Shown here: positions 33,683 to 44,885 of the stretch, in pieces
Numbering within the stretch: the first letter of the stretch is position 1
Layout: each line of letters starts with the position of its first letter
Source: Pieris napi
Lineage: Eukaryota; Arthropoda; Insecta; Lepidoptera; Pieridae
Length of the DNA: 64,000 nucleotides
Assembly: GCF_905475465.1 (NCBI RefSeq)
Contig: NC_062250.1
Coordinates: 9,136,501-9,200,500 of the forward strand
Direction: 5' to 3'
The notes under the pieces: model-generated
The model's input: only the letters and a program-made list of their open reading frames with translations
What the model was told of the DNA's origin: nothing
Databases searched by the model: none
Program-made: the position numbers and the translations under genes

Positions 33683-34920
33683 AGGTGGGAACTGACCAAC
33701 GTTACGAGGTGTAAGTAACATGTAATGTAATGTTCCACAGCGAGCATTCGTGCAGTCAATACGTCGTGTTACGGGGAAACCAGCGAGCAACGAGCCGCTC
33801 GTTGCTCGCTTTGAGTGCTCCACCCGGCTGTCGGTTTTTTGGCGAATCCTTTGAATTTACGCGGTTCAGTAATTACGCGTCGCACGTCTCGAGTGATCAT
33901 GATTATGATTTTCTATAAATTGTGTCTTTTTTAAGTAGTTTTGGTCCAATTAAATTCAACAGTTCTTCAAAATCGAGACCTGCGTACAAAGTAATCATTT
34001 GGTTTTTAATATTGCAATCAATAACAAACCACCTCATACGCCTGTGTTTTTAAAGTTTTATGTCCAGTAACATTTTTTCTTCTTCTTAATTTGGATGAAA
34101 CAAGAATTAAATAGAATGAAAGATATCAACGTTATCACTATCACATCTCGTGAACACTGGCGGCGAAAGTGGAGCACAGAGTTTTGACGAGCATGTTACG
34201 CCGATTCTAGAACACAGCGTAACACGCTCGATGCGAATGCTACATTACACCTCGTAACTTTGGTCAGTTCCCACGTTTGACGTTCCACGTCCCAGTTCCC
34301 ACGCAACGAGCCGCTCGTTGCTCGCTTTGAGTGCTCCACCCGGCTGTCGGTTTTTTGGCGAATCCTTTGAGTGTTACGCGGTTCGGTCAGTACGCTCTTT
34401 GTCAAAAGTCGTCCCGAGCGCACGCGCGTCGCGAGTAATCACACGTCAATCAATCAAACATGGAGTGGAACAAAGAAGAATCTCTGTATTTTTCTATAAA
34501 ATGGAATAAAAGAGGAAGTGTTGTGGAACCCAGCTCATCCAGAGCAAACAAATTCAAAAGTTCTTCAAAATCGATCGGAGACATGCGTACAAAGTTTTTA
34601 TACTGTCCAGTAATCATTTGGTTTTTCAAAGTTGCTATCAATGACAAACCACCACATATGCCTCTGTTTTTTAAATAAGATTGATCTCCAGTAACGTTTT
34701 TTCTTCTTCTTAATTTGTATGAAACAATAATTAAGTAGAATCAAAGATACCAACGCGTCCTCGCTGTCGGCCATCTCGTGAACACTGGCGGCAAAAGCGG
34801 AGCACAGACGTTTGACGAGCATGTTACGCCGATTTTAAAACACAGCGTAACATGCTCGATGCGTTACACGCTCGATGCGAATGCTACATTACACATCGTA
34901 ACTTTGGTCAGTTCCCACCT
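33683..34920 (-). mobile_element. Compound PIF/Harbinger-like element
   Basis: Outer ends are inverted repeats: left aggtgggaactgaccaacgt, complement of right aggtgggaactgaccaaagt. Both are flanked by TTA (33,680-33,682 and 34,921-34,923), as expected for PIF/Harbinger. Inside, two related halves stand in tandem, about 33,683-34,280 and 34,285-34,920. Each carries the same gcaacgagccgctcgttgct block, a transposase piece and a gtaactttggtcagttccca end. So this is a tandem or nested pair sharing one outer duplication. Confidence 0.75.
34460..34775 (-). pseudogene. N-terminal piece of a PIF/Harbinger transposase
   Basis: Read on the minus strand from about 34,773: M-A-D-S-E-D-A-L-V, then a basic K-K-K-K-R-Y-W stretch and later F-V-R-M-S-P-I-D-F-E-E-L-L-N. 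This fits the N-terminus of HARBI1-like transposases (acidic start, basic patch, 'FRMSxxxFxxLL'). The two frames (34,598-34,822 and 34,450-34,647) overlap out of phase, so at least one frameshift separates them. The catalytic DDE core is missing. A more decayed sister copy lies at about 33,910-34,150. Confidence 0.65.
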
Positions 34921-34924
34921 TTAG

Positions 34925-35200
34925 GTTGCTGTGCGATGCAGGTAATCCAAAAATAATTAATCACAACTAAAAGCTTAACTAAATTTATAAAAATGATAAA
35001 TTATTTTCACATTTATAAACAACTTCCAAAATGCAATACTTGCTAACGAGTTTCAGAGCTTTTATGAGACATTCCAGATAATATCCTGACATATATCTTA
35101 GCTGAATAATTTAATAAAGTTTAGAGTAAAACATTCCCTTGAATTTTGCGTAACTATATCTTCTTGAACTCATAACATTCAATGTTCCTGCCAGGTCTCT
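34925..35200. other. AT-rich stretch, no gene seen
   Basis: No recognised feature. Confidence 0.5.
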
Positions 35201-35204
35201 ATGT

Positions 35205-35405
35205 TTGCACAAAATCAAAAATCAAAAATCAAAATTCGTTTATTCAATTTAGATGCTTCTTAGAGCATGCTTATGAATGTCAACAACGTTTACAAAAATC
35301 ACGAAAGAGCAAGACTACGCAATCCGTTCGCAAAACTACCAGGAGGCCTTGTTCTGAGAAGAACGGGCAAGAAACTCAGCAAGTTTTGCCCTCCCTTTAC
35401 ATTAC
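35205..35405 (+). repeat. Interspersed repeat B
   Basis: aaatcaaaaatcaaaattcg tttattcaatttagatgct at the start and gagaagaacgggcaagaaac near the end, as in 903-1,075. Confidence 0.5.
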
Positions 35406-35778
35406 AATTATTCAAAGGAAAATGTCATAAAACACAACGTCATTAAAGTTACATAAGTAAAAAAAAAAATCTGTTCTGACAGAACTTTTAACCTTCCCTT
35501 GGACTCCCAGAACCAACATTGGGCTCCGCGAGCCTCTTCACAGGATGTTCTGCTTTGGATTCTGCCACTAACATCGACCCTTTACGCTCTTATTTACTTT
35601 ACGACAGCTCTCAGTATGTTTGTCGTTCTACGGATTTATTAATTTTGTGCTGTCATGTTATGTTTTGCTTTGTTCTGTATCATATTTTTCATCAGTGAAA
35701 CTTTTTGTGGATACATCGAATGTGTTTTTTTATTGTTTAGAGATGTATCTGTTTTGATTCCTAAATAAATAAATATAT
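35406..35778. other. Unclassified, ends in taaataaataaat
   Basis: A transposon-like 3' end (gattcctaaataaataaata) is plausible but has no partner in the window. No ORF. Confidence 0.35.
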
Positions 35779-35784
35779 ATGTTT

Positions 35785-35935
35785 AAAATTCACTGTAGCC
35801 AAACTGCTCCAAAACGGCTTTTAAACTTATTTTTTTGGTAGATACGAGAATAGTTCATAAACTATTAGTATAGATATAAAAGAAAGAAATAATTTATACG
35901 GAAATACGTTTACCGAGTCAGCTAGTATTTGTTTT
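35785..35935 (+). mobile_element. Helitron-like 3' end fragment
   Basis: Contains gccaaactgctccaaaacgg and ends gtttaccgagtcagCTAG followed by t, the family-1 Helitron terminus. The 5' part is lost. Confidence 0.65.
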
Positions 35936-36213
35936 AAATTTGCATGATATACTTACAAAAGGTATAACTCATGACAATAACCATTTAGGGCAAGAGTCAG
36001 ACAACAGGGGAATTGCAGAGCGCATTCAACCGCGTGTCTCAGTAAATCTAACAAGGTGCTGAATTTGCGAGCTGTGTTCAAGGAAAATAGATTCGTGTTA
36101 CACGGTCTACCTATATTAATTTAAACGTTCTCACAGTTCAAGCCAACTTGCCGATGCATTTAAATTAACTAAGAATGAGAATTACACACTAAACTTTGCG
36201 AGCGGCTTTTTGT

Positions 36214-36380
36214 TATGTGGCATAGTGGTCCGGCGTGCGTTCTCAACCCTGAAGTCGTACGTTCGAATCACGGCTGTGCACGAACGCATTTAACAATCGC
36301 TGGTATAGTGAAGGAAAAAATCGAGAGGTAACCTTTGAACAAAAAATCGATGACAGGCACAGAAGGATTATCACTTCTTC
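36214..36380 (+). mobile_element. tRNA-derived SINE (Metulj-like), degraded
   Basis: atgtggcatagtggtccggc head, decayed box B (cgttcgaatcacggctgtgc), agtgaaggaaaaaatcgaga body; no tail. Confidence 0.65.
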
Positions 36381-36815
36381 TCTTATAATAACATAATTCA
36401 TAAAACTAAACCTTATGCGTAAATCTATGTTCCGGTACATAAAGCATTGTAGTCGTAACGCGTGAGTCCAATAAAACGAACGAAAATACAATCTACATAT
36501 AAATATATGAAATAAAAGAATATAAATGAATTAAAGTATGTTGACGTACTGTAATATGAAAGATTACTTTTTGATTTTGTTTTAGTTTAATGCCTAACGA
36601 AGATACAATCTAGCTATCTGAATTCCGAAATCCAATTAATCTAGAAAAACGCTTGAAATACTACTTTATCAACTTGTTCCATATGCAAAGAGGTATAGGT
36701 ATAGGTCATTTTATGATATATTTTATATTAGCTGTTTCTTAAGACACAATAATACAGTAGCAATGTGATGATAGCCTTTAGCATTTATATAAATATCATA
36801 TTAAAAATATATATG
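36381..36815. other. AT-rich stretch, no gene seen
   Basis: No recognised feature. Confidence 0.5.
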
Positions 36816-36818
36816 GTA

Positions 36819-37136
36819 CTAGCTGACCGGGCAAACGTCGTTTTGCCATATCATTTATAATAAAAAAATTGGGGTTGATCGTAGAGGGGTGAAATATAGG
36901 GGTTGTATGTATTTTTGTATTTTGTATCATAAAAAATTGAAATTAAAAATTTTGTCTAAAAATTAAAAACTAAAATTTAGGGGTGGACTACCCCTAACAT
37001 TTAGGGGGATGAAAAATAGATGTTGGCCGATTCTCATAGATACCGGATAAGCACAAAAAATTTCATCAAAATCGGTCAAGCCGTTTTGGAGGAGTATGGC
37101 AACGAAAACTGTGACACGAGAATTTTATATATTAGA
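36819..37136 (-). mobile_element. Non-autonomous Helitron (family 1), complete
   Basis: The minus strand starts TCTAATATATAAAATTCTCG and ends gcccggtcagCTAG. Body as at 7,470, with aaaatcggtcaagccgtttt. Plus-strand flanks are a and t. About 318 bp; no coding capacity. Confidence 0.87.
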
Positions 37137-37800
37137 TTAATATAATATTAAAAGATCACAATCTTCTATCACAATTACTCTCTCGCTTTTAATAATATAA
37201 GATTAATTAATATGTTCCAATTTCGCTTTTCTGACAAATGCGAACACAAAAAAAACAATTTTTTACCGTAACGAAGTTAGGCTCGTACCATTTCGGCGAT
37301 TCATATTTTATTTATATAGATGTCGCTGGCTAGTCAAATACAATAATGTTGTGACAGGAAGTTTTGAGTCCTAAAGTTCGATCGTTCTGTCTAGACGTGC
37401 AGTCCAATAAAATTTAACATCCCCAGATAAGACACAACGGATGCAAAGTATATGAAAAATGCTTACCGGGCTTTGAGCATTAAATAAACTGTAATGTGCA
37501 GTTTTAGATTGCGAAAATATTCAGCTACAAATGTAAAAGTGGTCTCTGTTTCCTTTAAAACGAACATTTTTGATAAAAGCTTATTTGCTCAGCTGGAGCC
37601 TTAGCATGAACTTTAGGATTTCGTGAATATTCACGTTTTTGATAGTTCAAAGATATCGACTTTTATACAATCTCTAAGTATACTTTATATTCCGTGTACG
37701 TTCGTCTTTTGTTTCGTTTTAAGTTTTCATTTCCATACAACAACCTATAGTTGTCTTAATAGATTCGTACTTAAATAAAAATGGCATTCAAATAAAGTTA
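37137..37800. other. AT-rich stretch, no gene seen
   Basis: No recognised feature. Confidence 0.5.
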
Positions 37801-37804
37801 TACT

Positions 37805-38012
37805 ATACCGCAATGTGGCAGAAGAAAGAGATAGCCCACCAGACACTTGGGAAGATAGAATAAAAGGGATAGTGGGGCAGAATTGGAAAATAGTCGCGAG
37901 GAATAGGGACAAGAAGAATTTGGAGGAGGCCTTCAATCCGTCGGAGGTCGAGTACTAGTGTAAAACATAATGATATGGACTTAGAGTAGTGTAATACTCG
38001 AATAAAGGCTAT
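37805..38012 (+). pseudogene. LINE polymerase C-terminus (RTE-like)
   Basis: The plus frame from about 37,829 reads D-S-P-P-D-T-W-E-D-R-I-K-G, then G-Q-N-W-K-I-V-A-R-N-R-D-K and L-E-E-A-F, ending at a tag at 37,957-37,959. This is the 'RWxDxIkgxxGxxWxxxARdRxxWxxLEEAF' ending of RTE-type LINE polymerases. The short 3' UTR (gtgtaatactcgaataaagg) follows and abuts the next element. Only the last about 45 codons survive. Confidence 0.7.
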
Positions 38013-38016
38013 TTTC

Positions 38017-38252
38017 GAAGTGAAACTTCTGTAGGCGCATGGGGGTAAATTAAAATGGCACGTGTTTTTGTAATCGAAGAAAAAAAGAAATAAAATTTAT
38101 TATTTGTATTAATTTTCGACAGTTTTAATAACAATTAAATTAATTGAATTCCTAACGTATCTTCCTCCCTCCCTCTAAGTCTCGGAAATCTAAAGTTTTA
38201 GATGTGTATAAGAAGTTTCACTTCAGACTTGTGGACTTTGTACGCACGAACT
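38017..38252. repeat. Short copy of the gaagtgaaacttc element
   Basis: Left gaagtgaaacttctgtaggc, right aagaagtttcacttcagact then tgtacgcacgaac. The inverted terminal words match the 17,511-18,085 element, but only 236 bp lie between them. Confidence 0.55.
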
Positions 38253-38399
38253 TTTCAATTTTTTTAATACATAAAAGGTTTGCTAACAGAAAGAGTAAAT
38301 CTATGTGAGTTAAGATTCAAACTAAATGTCTCTAACTGCCCTTGCAAGGCAGACGCGGCTTGCATTTGAATGCCCTTACCTAGTTTTACGAATAAAATA

Positions 38400-38830
38400 C
38401 ATTTTTTTTTATAGAACAGGGGGCAAACGGGCAGGAGGCCCACCTGATGTTAAGTGATACCGCCGCACTTGGACACTCAATGCCAGAGGGCTCACAATTG
38501 CGTTGCCGGCCTTTCAAGAATTGGTACGCTCTTTTCTTGAAGGACCCTAAGTCGAATTGGTTCGGAAACACTTCAGTGGGCAGCTGGTTCCACAAAGTGG
38601 TGGTGCGCGGCAAAAACTTCCTTAGAAAACGCTCAGTTGTGGAACGGCGGACGTCGAATTTTAATTTTTAATATTAATCCGAACAACTCCTCTGAACAGT
38701 CTCCATGGTAAATGCGGTAGAAGATGCAGAGTGACCCCACATCTCTACGCAACGTCAAAGGATCAAGCCGCTCGGAGAGGGATTGGTCGTCGACGATTCG
38801 AACCGCTCTGCGTTGAATATATAAAATAAA
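38400..38830 (-). mobile_element. Jockey/CR1-like LINE 3' end, best copy
   Basis: The minus strand gives readable C-terminal reverse-transcriptase protein in two frames. Upstream (38,633-38,863): S-L-S-E-R-L-D-P-L-T-L-R-R-D-V, S-L-C-I-F-Y-R-I-Y-H-G. Downstream (38,386-38,613): T-T-L-W-N-Q-L-P-T-E-V-F-P and S-F-K-K-R-A-Y-Q-F-L-K-G-R-Q-R. The 3' UTR (taacatcaggtgggcctcct, gcccgtttgccccctgttct) and an A-run follow. A gap between the two frames marks a deletion or frameshift. This copy identifies the dozen shorter ones in the window as a LINE tail. Reverse transcription and integration were its role; it is now 5' truncated and dead. Confidence 0.88.
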
Positions 38831-39071
38831 AATAATAAAATGAGCATGCTTGTTTATTTTCACGTCGCGTGGAGATTTAGGTTAGTTACTCAGCCTTTGG
38901 TTAACGAGAGTACTATATTTAAATGAAACTTCAACGGGTTTAACTGCAAATTTCTTACATTACATAACTCAACGTTTCGAGTGCTTTCAGCAATCGTGGT
39001 TAAATTGAAGTAACTCGTTTTGTAATTTAAATTCGCATATTTCCTATATGCGTTTGTTTTTTATTGTTATC

Positions 39072-39420
39072 TCTATATATATAAATTTCTCGTGTCACAG
39101 TGTTCGTTCCCATACTCCTACGAAAGGGCTCAACCGATTCTAATGAAATTTTGTATGTATATTCAGTAAGTCTGAGAATCGGGTACTATCTTTCAAACTT
39201 CTAAGTGATTAGGGGAGTCCACCCCAATATTTTATTTGTTTGACCATTTTTTTTGTTTTTTTTTTTATGATACAGCATACAAAAATACATACAGCTCCTA
39301 ACTTTACATAACCCCTCTACGATTAACCCCTGTGTTTTAGAATAGTAGATAGTTATTTTTATTTAACTAAAAAAATGTTTCCTAGAAATAATATTTTTGA
39401 ATGTTTGCCGGGTCAGTTAG
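39072..39420 (+). mobile_element. Non-autonomous Helitron (family 1), nearly complete
   Basis: Starts TCTATATATATAAATTTCTC, the same opening as the satellite monomers at 49,839-64,000. The body has gtgtcacagtgttcgttccc and aagtctgagaatcgggtact. The end is gccgggtcagttag followed by t, a mutated CTAG. Confidence 0.85.
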
Positions 39421-39577
39421 TATGATTATTTATTGACTGACATGCAACTAACGGTGAAACGGTTATTATTGTTTATGCCTAGAGAATTATTTATTTATTT
39501 ATAAAAACTAGCCAACGCTCGGCACACTGATGCATTGGTACAAAAATAGTGAAATACAATACTTTTTTATTTCTTTT

Positions 39578-39625
39578 TTATGTTACAGAAGGCAGACGGG
39601 CAGGAGGCTCACCTGATATCCAGAT
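39578..39625 (-). mobile_element. Jockey/CR1-like LINE 3' scrap
   Basis: T-run, gttacagaaggcagacgggc, aggaggctcacctgata: last about 45 bp of the LINE only. Confidence 0.6.
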
Positions 39626-39824
39626 AGAGCTGTATTAAAACTATATTATAAGTGTGTAAGTGGGCATTGAATCCAGGTACACACACATGCACATTCAGGT
39701 AACGTTACCGAGATTCTTTATAACATTTGTAATGGAAGTAACACTTTAGAATATTTATTATATAATAATATTTACATATAACATTTATTACAATGTCTGT
39801 ACAGTCTTGATGATATAAAAAAAA

Positions 39825-40066
39825 TCAGTATCGCTACAACCTTTTTAGGTCTAGGCCTCAGATTTCTATATCTGTTTCATAATTATATTTTGTGAATCTA
39901 ATAGGCAAGTAGGTGATCAGCCTCCTGTGCTTGACAAACGCCGTCGACGATTTCGGTCTAATGCAAGCCGGTTTCCTCACGATGCTTTTCTTCACGGTTC
40001 GAATGTTAAATGCGCACATAGAAAGAAAGTCCATTGGTGCACAGCCGGGGATCGAACCAACGGTGA
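39825..40066 (-). mobile_element. tRNA-derived SINE (Metulj-like)
   Basis: Tail complement tcgctacaacctttttaggt, body aaacgccgtcgacgatttcg and box B complement acagccggggatcgaaccaa. The copy stops before box A. Confidence 0.82.
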
Positions 40067-40402
40067 TATAAGCCAGGTTTAAATTTCCAAAATAGCGCTT
40101 AACTTTTATACCACTTTGTCATCTTTATAAAATCCAAAGAGAAGGAACGGTGCTGTGTCGGTGAAAATTATTTTCTTTCGTGAGCCTGGAAATCTTTGAA
40201 ATGAGTATTCATTATAAAGATATTTCTTTCTATTATTTATATTATACGATTATAATTATTAATAGAATGACAATTAAAGTTAATTAATGGTAATAATATC
40301 ACAATAGAAGCAAAAAAGTATTGAAACATAATAAAGATATTAACTATGAATAACATTAACTCAGGTTTTCGAGTGTAAATGCTAATTTAACGTTTTGTAA
40401 AA

Positions 40403-40475
40403 AATACGGGCAAGAAGGGCAGCCAGTCAGCCCATGGACATTTTAGTGGGTGCGTTGCCGGCCTTTGAGGGGTAT
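40403..40475 (-). mobile_element. Jockey/CR1-like LINE 3' scrap
   Basis: acgggcaagaagggcagcca and gggtgcgttgccggcctttg match the 3' UTR with a deletion. Confidence 0.5.
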
Positions 40476-40479
40476 GATC

Positions 40480-41140
40480 TTTTTAAACAATTGGAGGTCG
40501 TCTTATTAGTCATTATTAATATTGTCATTTGTCATATTGTGTTTAGAAATCGTCGCTAATATCGTATTATAAAAATATTAAATGTTACCATATTTGTATT
40601 ACGCTGTCTTCCAGCAGCAAAATTTTAAAAATATTTTACAAATAAATATTGCCAATTACTAATATAGAAATAATTTTTGATCTTTAATAACATTTAAATA
40701 CAAAGCTACTATGTCTATGTCTACTTTATTGATACTACTACATAGAATACTAACTACTAATACATAGAGGAAAAAAGGAATAACGTATAAAAACCAATCA
40801 GCGAATGATAGCGATATCTTCCACTTAATTCACCAATTTAAGGAAATCGACATTATACGAGTAGAAACAATAATGTTAATTTTATTTCCGCTATCCAGAT
40901 ATTTCTTAAGCCTGAAAGAAAATGAGGTTGCATTTCCAGTGAGAAGAAACTTTGTTTTTAATAACACTCGCTACATTAAAAGTTTCCTATTTTAGTGTAC
41001 AATAAGATTAACGATGTCTCTTGCAGCCGTGGCTTTTCAAATATACTTTTGTATTTGAGTATTTTTCTTTAATACTTTGTTAAGACTTACAATTGGTGTA
41101 TTACATTTTTCACTGTGTTAATTAAAACCTGCCAAATAAA
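40480..41140. other. AT-rich stretch, no gene seen
   Basis: No recognised feature. Confidence 0.5.
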
Positions 41141-41141
41141 C

Positions 41142-41410
41142 CAGTGGCGCTAACACTTCAGATTCTTCTCCTACTTTCAGAGGTCTTGGCCTCAGATTTC
41201 TGTATGTGTCGTAGTTATTTTTATCTAATATACAACTGACAACCCTTCTTTGTCTGACATACTGTTTCTACAGTCTACTTTTTGGATCTAACGCGCCCCA
41301 GTTACCTCACGATGTTTTCCCTTACATAGAAAGAAATTCTGATTGGTACAGCTAGGGTTGGTACCTACGATCTCCTTGATGGGAGTCGCTGCTCAAGCTC
41401 CAATAGTGCT
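41142..41410 (-). mobile_element. tRNA-derived SINE (Metulj-like), degraded
   Basis: ccagtggcgctaacacttca, ggtcttggcctcagatttct, cctcacgatgttttccctta; box B complement decayed to tagggttggtacctacga. Head weakly preserved. Confidence 0.72.
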
Positions 41411-41454
41411 CCAAAAACTGCTGCGATTTTATAAATTGGTGGAGGAAAATTATT

Positions 41455-41520
41455 CGCGCCAAATCTTACTATTCAGCTGACCACGATACTCGTACTCTCA
41501 GCTGACCACGATACTCAGAT
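41455..41520. repeat. Short tandem duplication (cagctgaccacgatactc)
   Basis: cagctgaccacgatactc appears at about 41,473 and again at about 41,500, a 27-bp period seen twice. Confidence 0.75.
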
Positions 41521-41879
41521 ATGAGTTACTGACGCATAGAGAGAACCTTAAGTAGGGCGTTCACGACCTCATTGTTAAACATATTTTATTAGTTTCTTGT
41601 ATTCAATAGATCCAAACCATTAACCATGCTTTTAATGAGGTTTAAGTTTTCTTTTTGCTGTTGCTTGGTAATGTTTTCCCTAACTTGCTTATGCTCTAAT
41701 ATAATTGATATGTTAGTGTGTAAAATTTGTGATGTTATATTTTCTTTACATTTATATTATTATAAATAAATTAACCCTTGATGGACTTTATTTGAGATGT
41801 AATTCGGCTAGTTTATTTATTATGAATATAAAATGCTATTTTTTGACACATGCTTTATGTTTTGAATTGCTGGATTTGA

Positions 41880-42075
41880 TTAAAGTCAAATTCAAAATAC
41901 TTTATTCATACCAACAACCAAGTACACTTATGAACTTCAACAGAAAATTTTTTACATTGATTCTACATTTACTACCAGTTCGCAAATCAAGGGCGTAGAG
42001 CGGACAAGATGGCAAGAAACTCTCAGCCAATCTTTTTAATCGCCAAGTTTTGAGTCATACGAATTGTTTGTAAAT
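41880..42075 (+). repeat. Interspersed repeat A
   Basis: taaagtcaaattcaaaatac, acttatgaacttcaacagaa, taccagttcgcaaatcaagg, gcgtagagcggacaagatgg. The 89-codon frame at 41,729-41,998 overlaps this repeat and is not a gene. Confidence 0.6.
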
Positions 42076-42378
42076 AGCAGCCATAAATACTAATATTAAC
42101 CTATAGATTCAAATCCTGTCTTATCAGCCAACCACAGAGAAAGCAAGCCGAGATTGAAACTACATCAGTCGTAAATTAAGTGCACAAATCGCTTGGATAT
42201 AATTAATTTTGTAAATTAATAATTAAATGTTAAATTTCATTCGTGAAGTTAAATTTATTTTGAACTAAACCAATAACATAGTTAAACCTCGTTCGTGTAT
42301 TTGTTCAAGCTGGAGTGGACTTCGCAATGTGAGTTTACTTCAGATTTTGTGTTTAATTTCCATAATTATTATTGCTGT

Positions 42379-42656
42379 GAGCAGTGTTGGCCTAGTGGCT
42401 TTAGCGTGCGGCTATCATCCTTGAGGTCGTCGGTTCGATCCCCAGCTGTGCACCAATGGACTTTCTTTCTATGTGCGCATTTAACATTCGCTCAAACGTT
42501 GAAGGAAAATACCGTGAGGAAACCGACATGTCTTAGATCCAAAAAGTCGACGACAGGCACTGAAGGTTGATCACCTACTTACCTATAAGTTAACAAATGA
42601 TCATGAAACAGATACATAAATCTGAGGCCAAGACCTAAAAAGGTTGTAGCGCTATT
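42379..42656 (+). mobile_element. tRNA-derived SINE (Metulj-like), near full length
   Basis: gagcagtgttggcctagtgg, box B cggttcgatccccagctgtg, body and tail (tctgaggccaagacctaaaa...gttgtagcgct). The 91-codon frame crossing it is SINE-derived. Confidence 0.88.
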
Positions 42657-42874
42657 TATTTAATAATTTTTTATTTAGTAATTCTAATATCATGACACAA
42701 TTCTGCGCCAGAACGGAGATTTTTTGAAGTTCACTATCACAAGCAATCATGTAAATTATTTTAATTAAATTCGTATTAAAAGAAGGGAGTCTAGTGTTAA
42801 GTCTCGAATGAATCTGAGGTTATCAACTAAATCACGGGCGTATTATTTCTTATGATGAATTCGACTATGCTAAC

Positions 42875-42937
42875 GGAAATAAATAAATACTTTTGTATAG
42901 ATTAACGGAATGTATACAAAAGTATTTATTTATTTCC
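42875..42937. repeat. Perfect 25-bp inverted repeat (hairpin)
   Basis: Arms 42,875-42,899 and 42,913-42,937 are exact reverse complements (core aaataaatacttttgtata), separated by 13 bases. No flanking feature explains it. Confidence 0.9.
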
Positions 42938-42964
42938 TTATTCGGAATAAAACAATTCTTTGAT

Positions 42965-43062
42965 TTTTGAAGTTATACTTCTTTTAGCGTGTTAGGGAAA
43001 AATGATGAGAGTAAATTTTTACGATCACACAAATGCCATCAATTTATTGAATACAGACAATT
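42965..43062 (+). repeat. Left-end fragment of a gaagttatacttc-type element
   Basis: tttgaagttatacttctttt then gcgtgttagggaaaaatg; the palindromic start is the complement of the end at 25,395-25,410. Confidence 0.45.
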
Positions 43063-43144
43063 AGTTGTGTCTGGAGCAGCTGTTTTTTCTGTCCGAAAAT
43101 GAATTTCATATTTGGAAATATTTCGCTACTATTCCCGTGTTCAC

Positions 43145-43345
43145 TTAAAAAGTAAAAGTAAAAAATCATTTAATCATATAGGTAACATAATGTACACTTA
43201 TAACTCGTCAGTAAAGAAATACATAATATTTATGCTTTTAATTTTACATTTACTGCCAGTTCTCAAATACAGGGCGTAGAACGGAAGAGAAGAACTGGCA
43301 ATAAACTCTCCGCCACTCTTTTTAATCGCCATTTTTTTTATTTAT
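43145..43345 (+). repeat. Interspersed repeat A, best copy
   Basis: aaaaatcatttaatcatata, ggtaacataatgtacactta, tgccagttctcaaatacagg, gcgtagaacggaagagaaga, actggcaataaactctccgc. Ends in a T-rich tract. Confidence 0.75.
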
Positions 43346-43795
43346 ACAACTTAAAATGGTATAAGTATACCTTTAAGTTAACAGTTAAAGTCAATGGTAC
43401 TCTTACTACAAAATTTTCTCAAGCGTTTATTTATTAATGAATAATTTATTACTAATTTGATTCGTAAATGTTATTAGATATAAGAAAGAATAAAGGTTTA
43501 TAGTAGTTTGGATGACACATTATTTCTATTAATTCACATTAATTCTTTTTTGGGAATAGGGATACTCTTCTTTAATAAAATCCCAGAGGCTCTCTTTTCT
43601 ATCTCTTTTATCTATCTCTGCCTTTCAATAAATTTAACAAATGTATTAAAGAAAAGCTGTGGAAAAAGGCTTACTATAAAGTCAACGATTATCTAGTTGA
43701 TTAAAGGGCCTGGGACTAGTGCTAGACAGGCTACCTCTAATTAATTTGCGATATTTGTTTTATTTAAAATAAGTGTTGTTTGATGATTTGCTATT
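43346..43795. other. AT-rich stretch, no gene seen
   Basis: A 62-codon frame (43,508-43,696) without recognisable domain. Confidence 0.5.
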
Positions 43796-43798
43796 TTA

Positions 43799-43960
43799 AA
43801 AGAGTACCGAGAGTTTTTTACGCCGGCTTTTTCTCTTGGCCTACACCCTCTGTCTTCTTTGCCGATGAGTAGGGATGCCTACAAATTCAAATTTAATGAC
43901 GTGGAATAAGTGATACATGTATCTTATGTTCCATAATAAACATATTTTATTTTTTTATTT
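43799..43960 (+). repeat. Interspersed repeat E
   Basis: agagtaccgagagtttttta, cgccggctttttctcttggc, ctacaccctctgtcttcttt, cgtggaataagtgatacatg. Second copy of 22,139-22,290. Confidence 0.7.
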
Positions 43961-44479
43961 TTAATAGTTATGGCAAATTATAATAAAAACACCACAAACA
44001 TTAACGCGTATTAATTAGTTAACGCCTAAGTTCTAAGAAACGAATTTTTGATTCAAAAGGAACTAATGATGCAAATGGCGGTTGTGTAACAATTCCTGAA
44101 CTAACGCTACGTTTTATATTAAGCTTAAATAGAAAGGAGAGATCTTCAAAGTGGTACCATTATGCAATCGCACGCAGATTTCAGTGCAATCTTCTTGAAT
44201 ACACCCATTTCCAACAAGTTTCGCAACTTAAAAACATTTTAGTTTAAGCACTCGAAGCTTATTACGCAAGCATTGCATTGTTTAAATGGTTATTTTTAGG
44301 TTACAAGTTCTGTGTATTAAGGACCTTACTTGATATTAAAAAAATTCTTTCATTTTTGGAGTTTATAGTTTCGTTTTGTTAATTATATTTAAAATAATGT
44401 AAATAATCATAACAATCAAATAAACAGTATTTACAATTTAACCAACATAGTAATAATAAAAATTAGTAAAAAGAAAATT

Positions 44480-44885
44480 AAAACAAATTTAAAAAATTTG
44501 GTCCCTGTGGCAGTGTACCTTTGAAGCTGGCAGCATTTCCTCACTTGATAAGTTGTAAATTTTTATGTTATATTCATTAACATGATTGATTATAAAATTA
44601 ATGTTTGAAGAACTTTATTTCTCATTACAAAAAGAATGTATTTTATTTACATGAGAAATTGCCCTTTTGAACTGATCAATCACGCTAATGTTACGAACCT
44701 TAGACGGCAACCGATTAAACAATTGCACACCCTATTAGGTATGACCTAATAGATCTCTTTAAATAATTTGTGCGCGGCTTTGGCAAGATAAGCAAACTCG
44801 CTCGACTAGTATTGCGTGTAGTGGTGTGTTTGATTTTTTATATTGATAAGCTTCCATGGAGAGAGTTATTTAATTTTTTTCAAAT
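44480..44885 (-). pseudogene. LINE polymerase C-terminus (family C, CR1/L2-like)
   Basis: The minus strand reads, with stops, T-S-R-A-S-L-L-I-L-P-K-P-R-T-N then N-R-L-P-S-K-V-R-N-I-S-V and D-Q-F-K-R-A-I. This matches the 'R...LPxxR...FNxLPxxLR...sFKxxI' ending of CR1/L2-type LINE proteins. The end of the frame (E-E-M-L-P-A-S-K-V) and the following block correspond to the plus-strand fragment at 3,106-3,300. Inactive. Confidence 0.6.

Noticed and set aside
42295..42570. 91-codon frame as a small protein gene
   Set aside because: Its second half is the translated body of the SINE at 42,379-42,656; the same peptide appears in other SINE copies.
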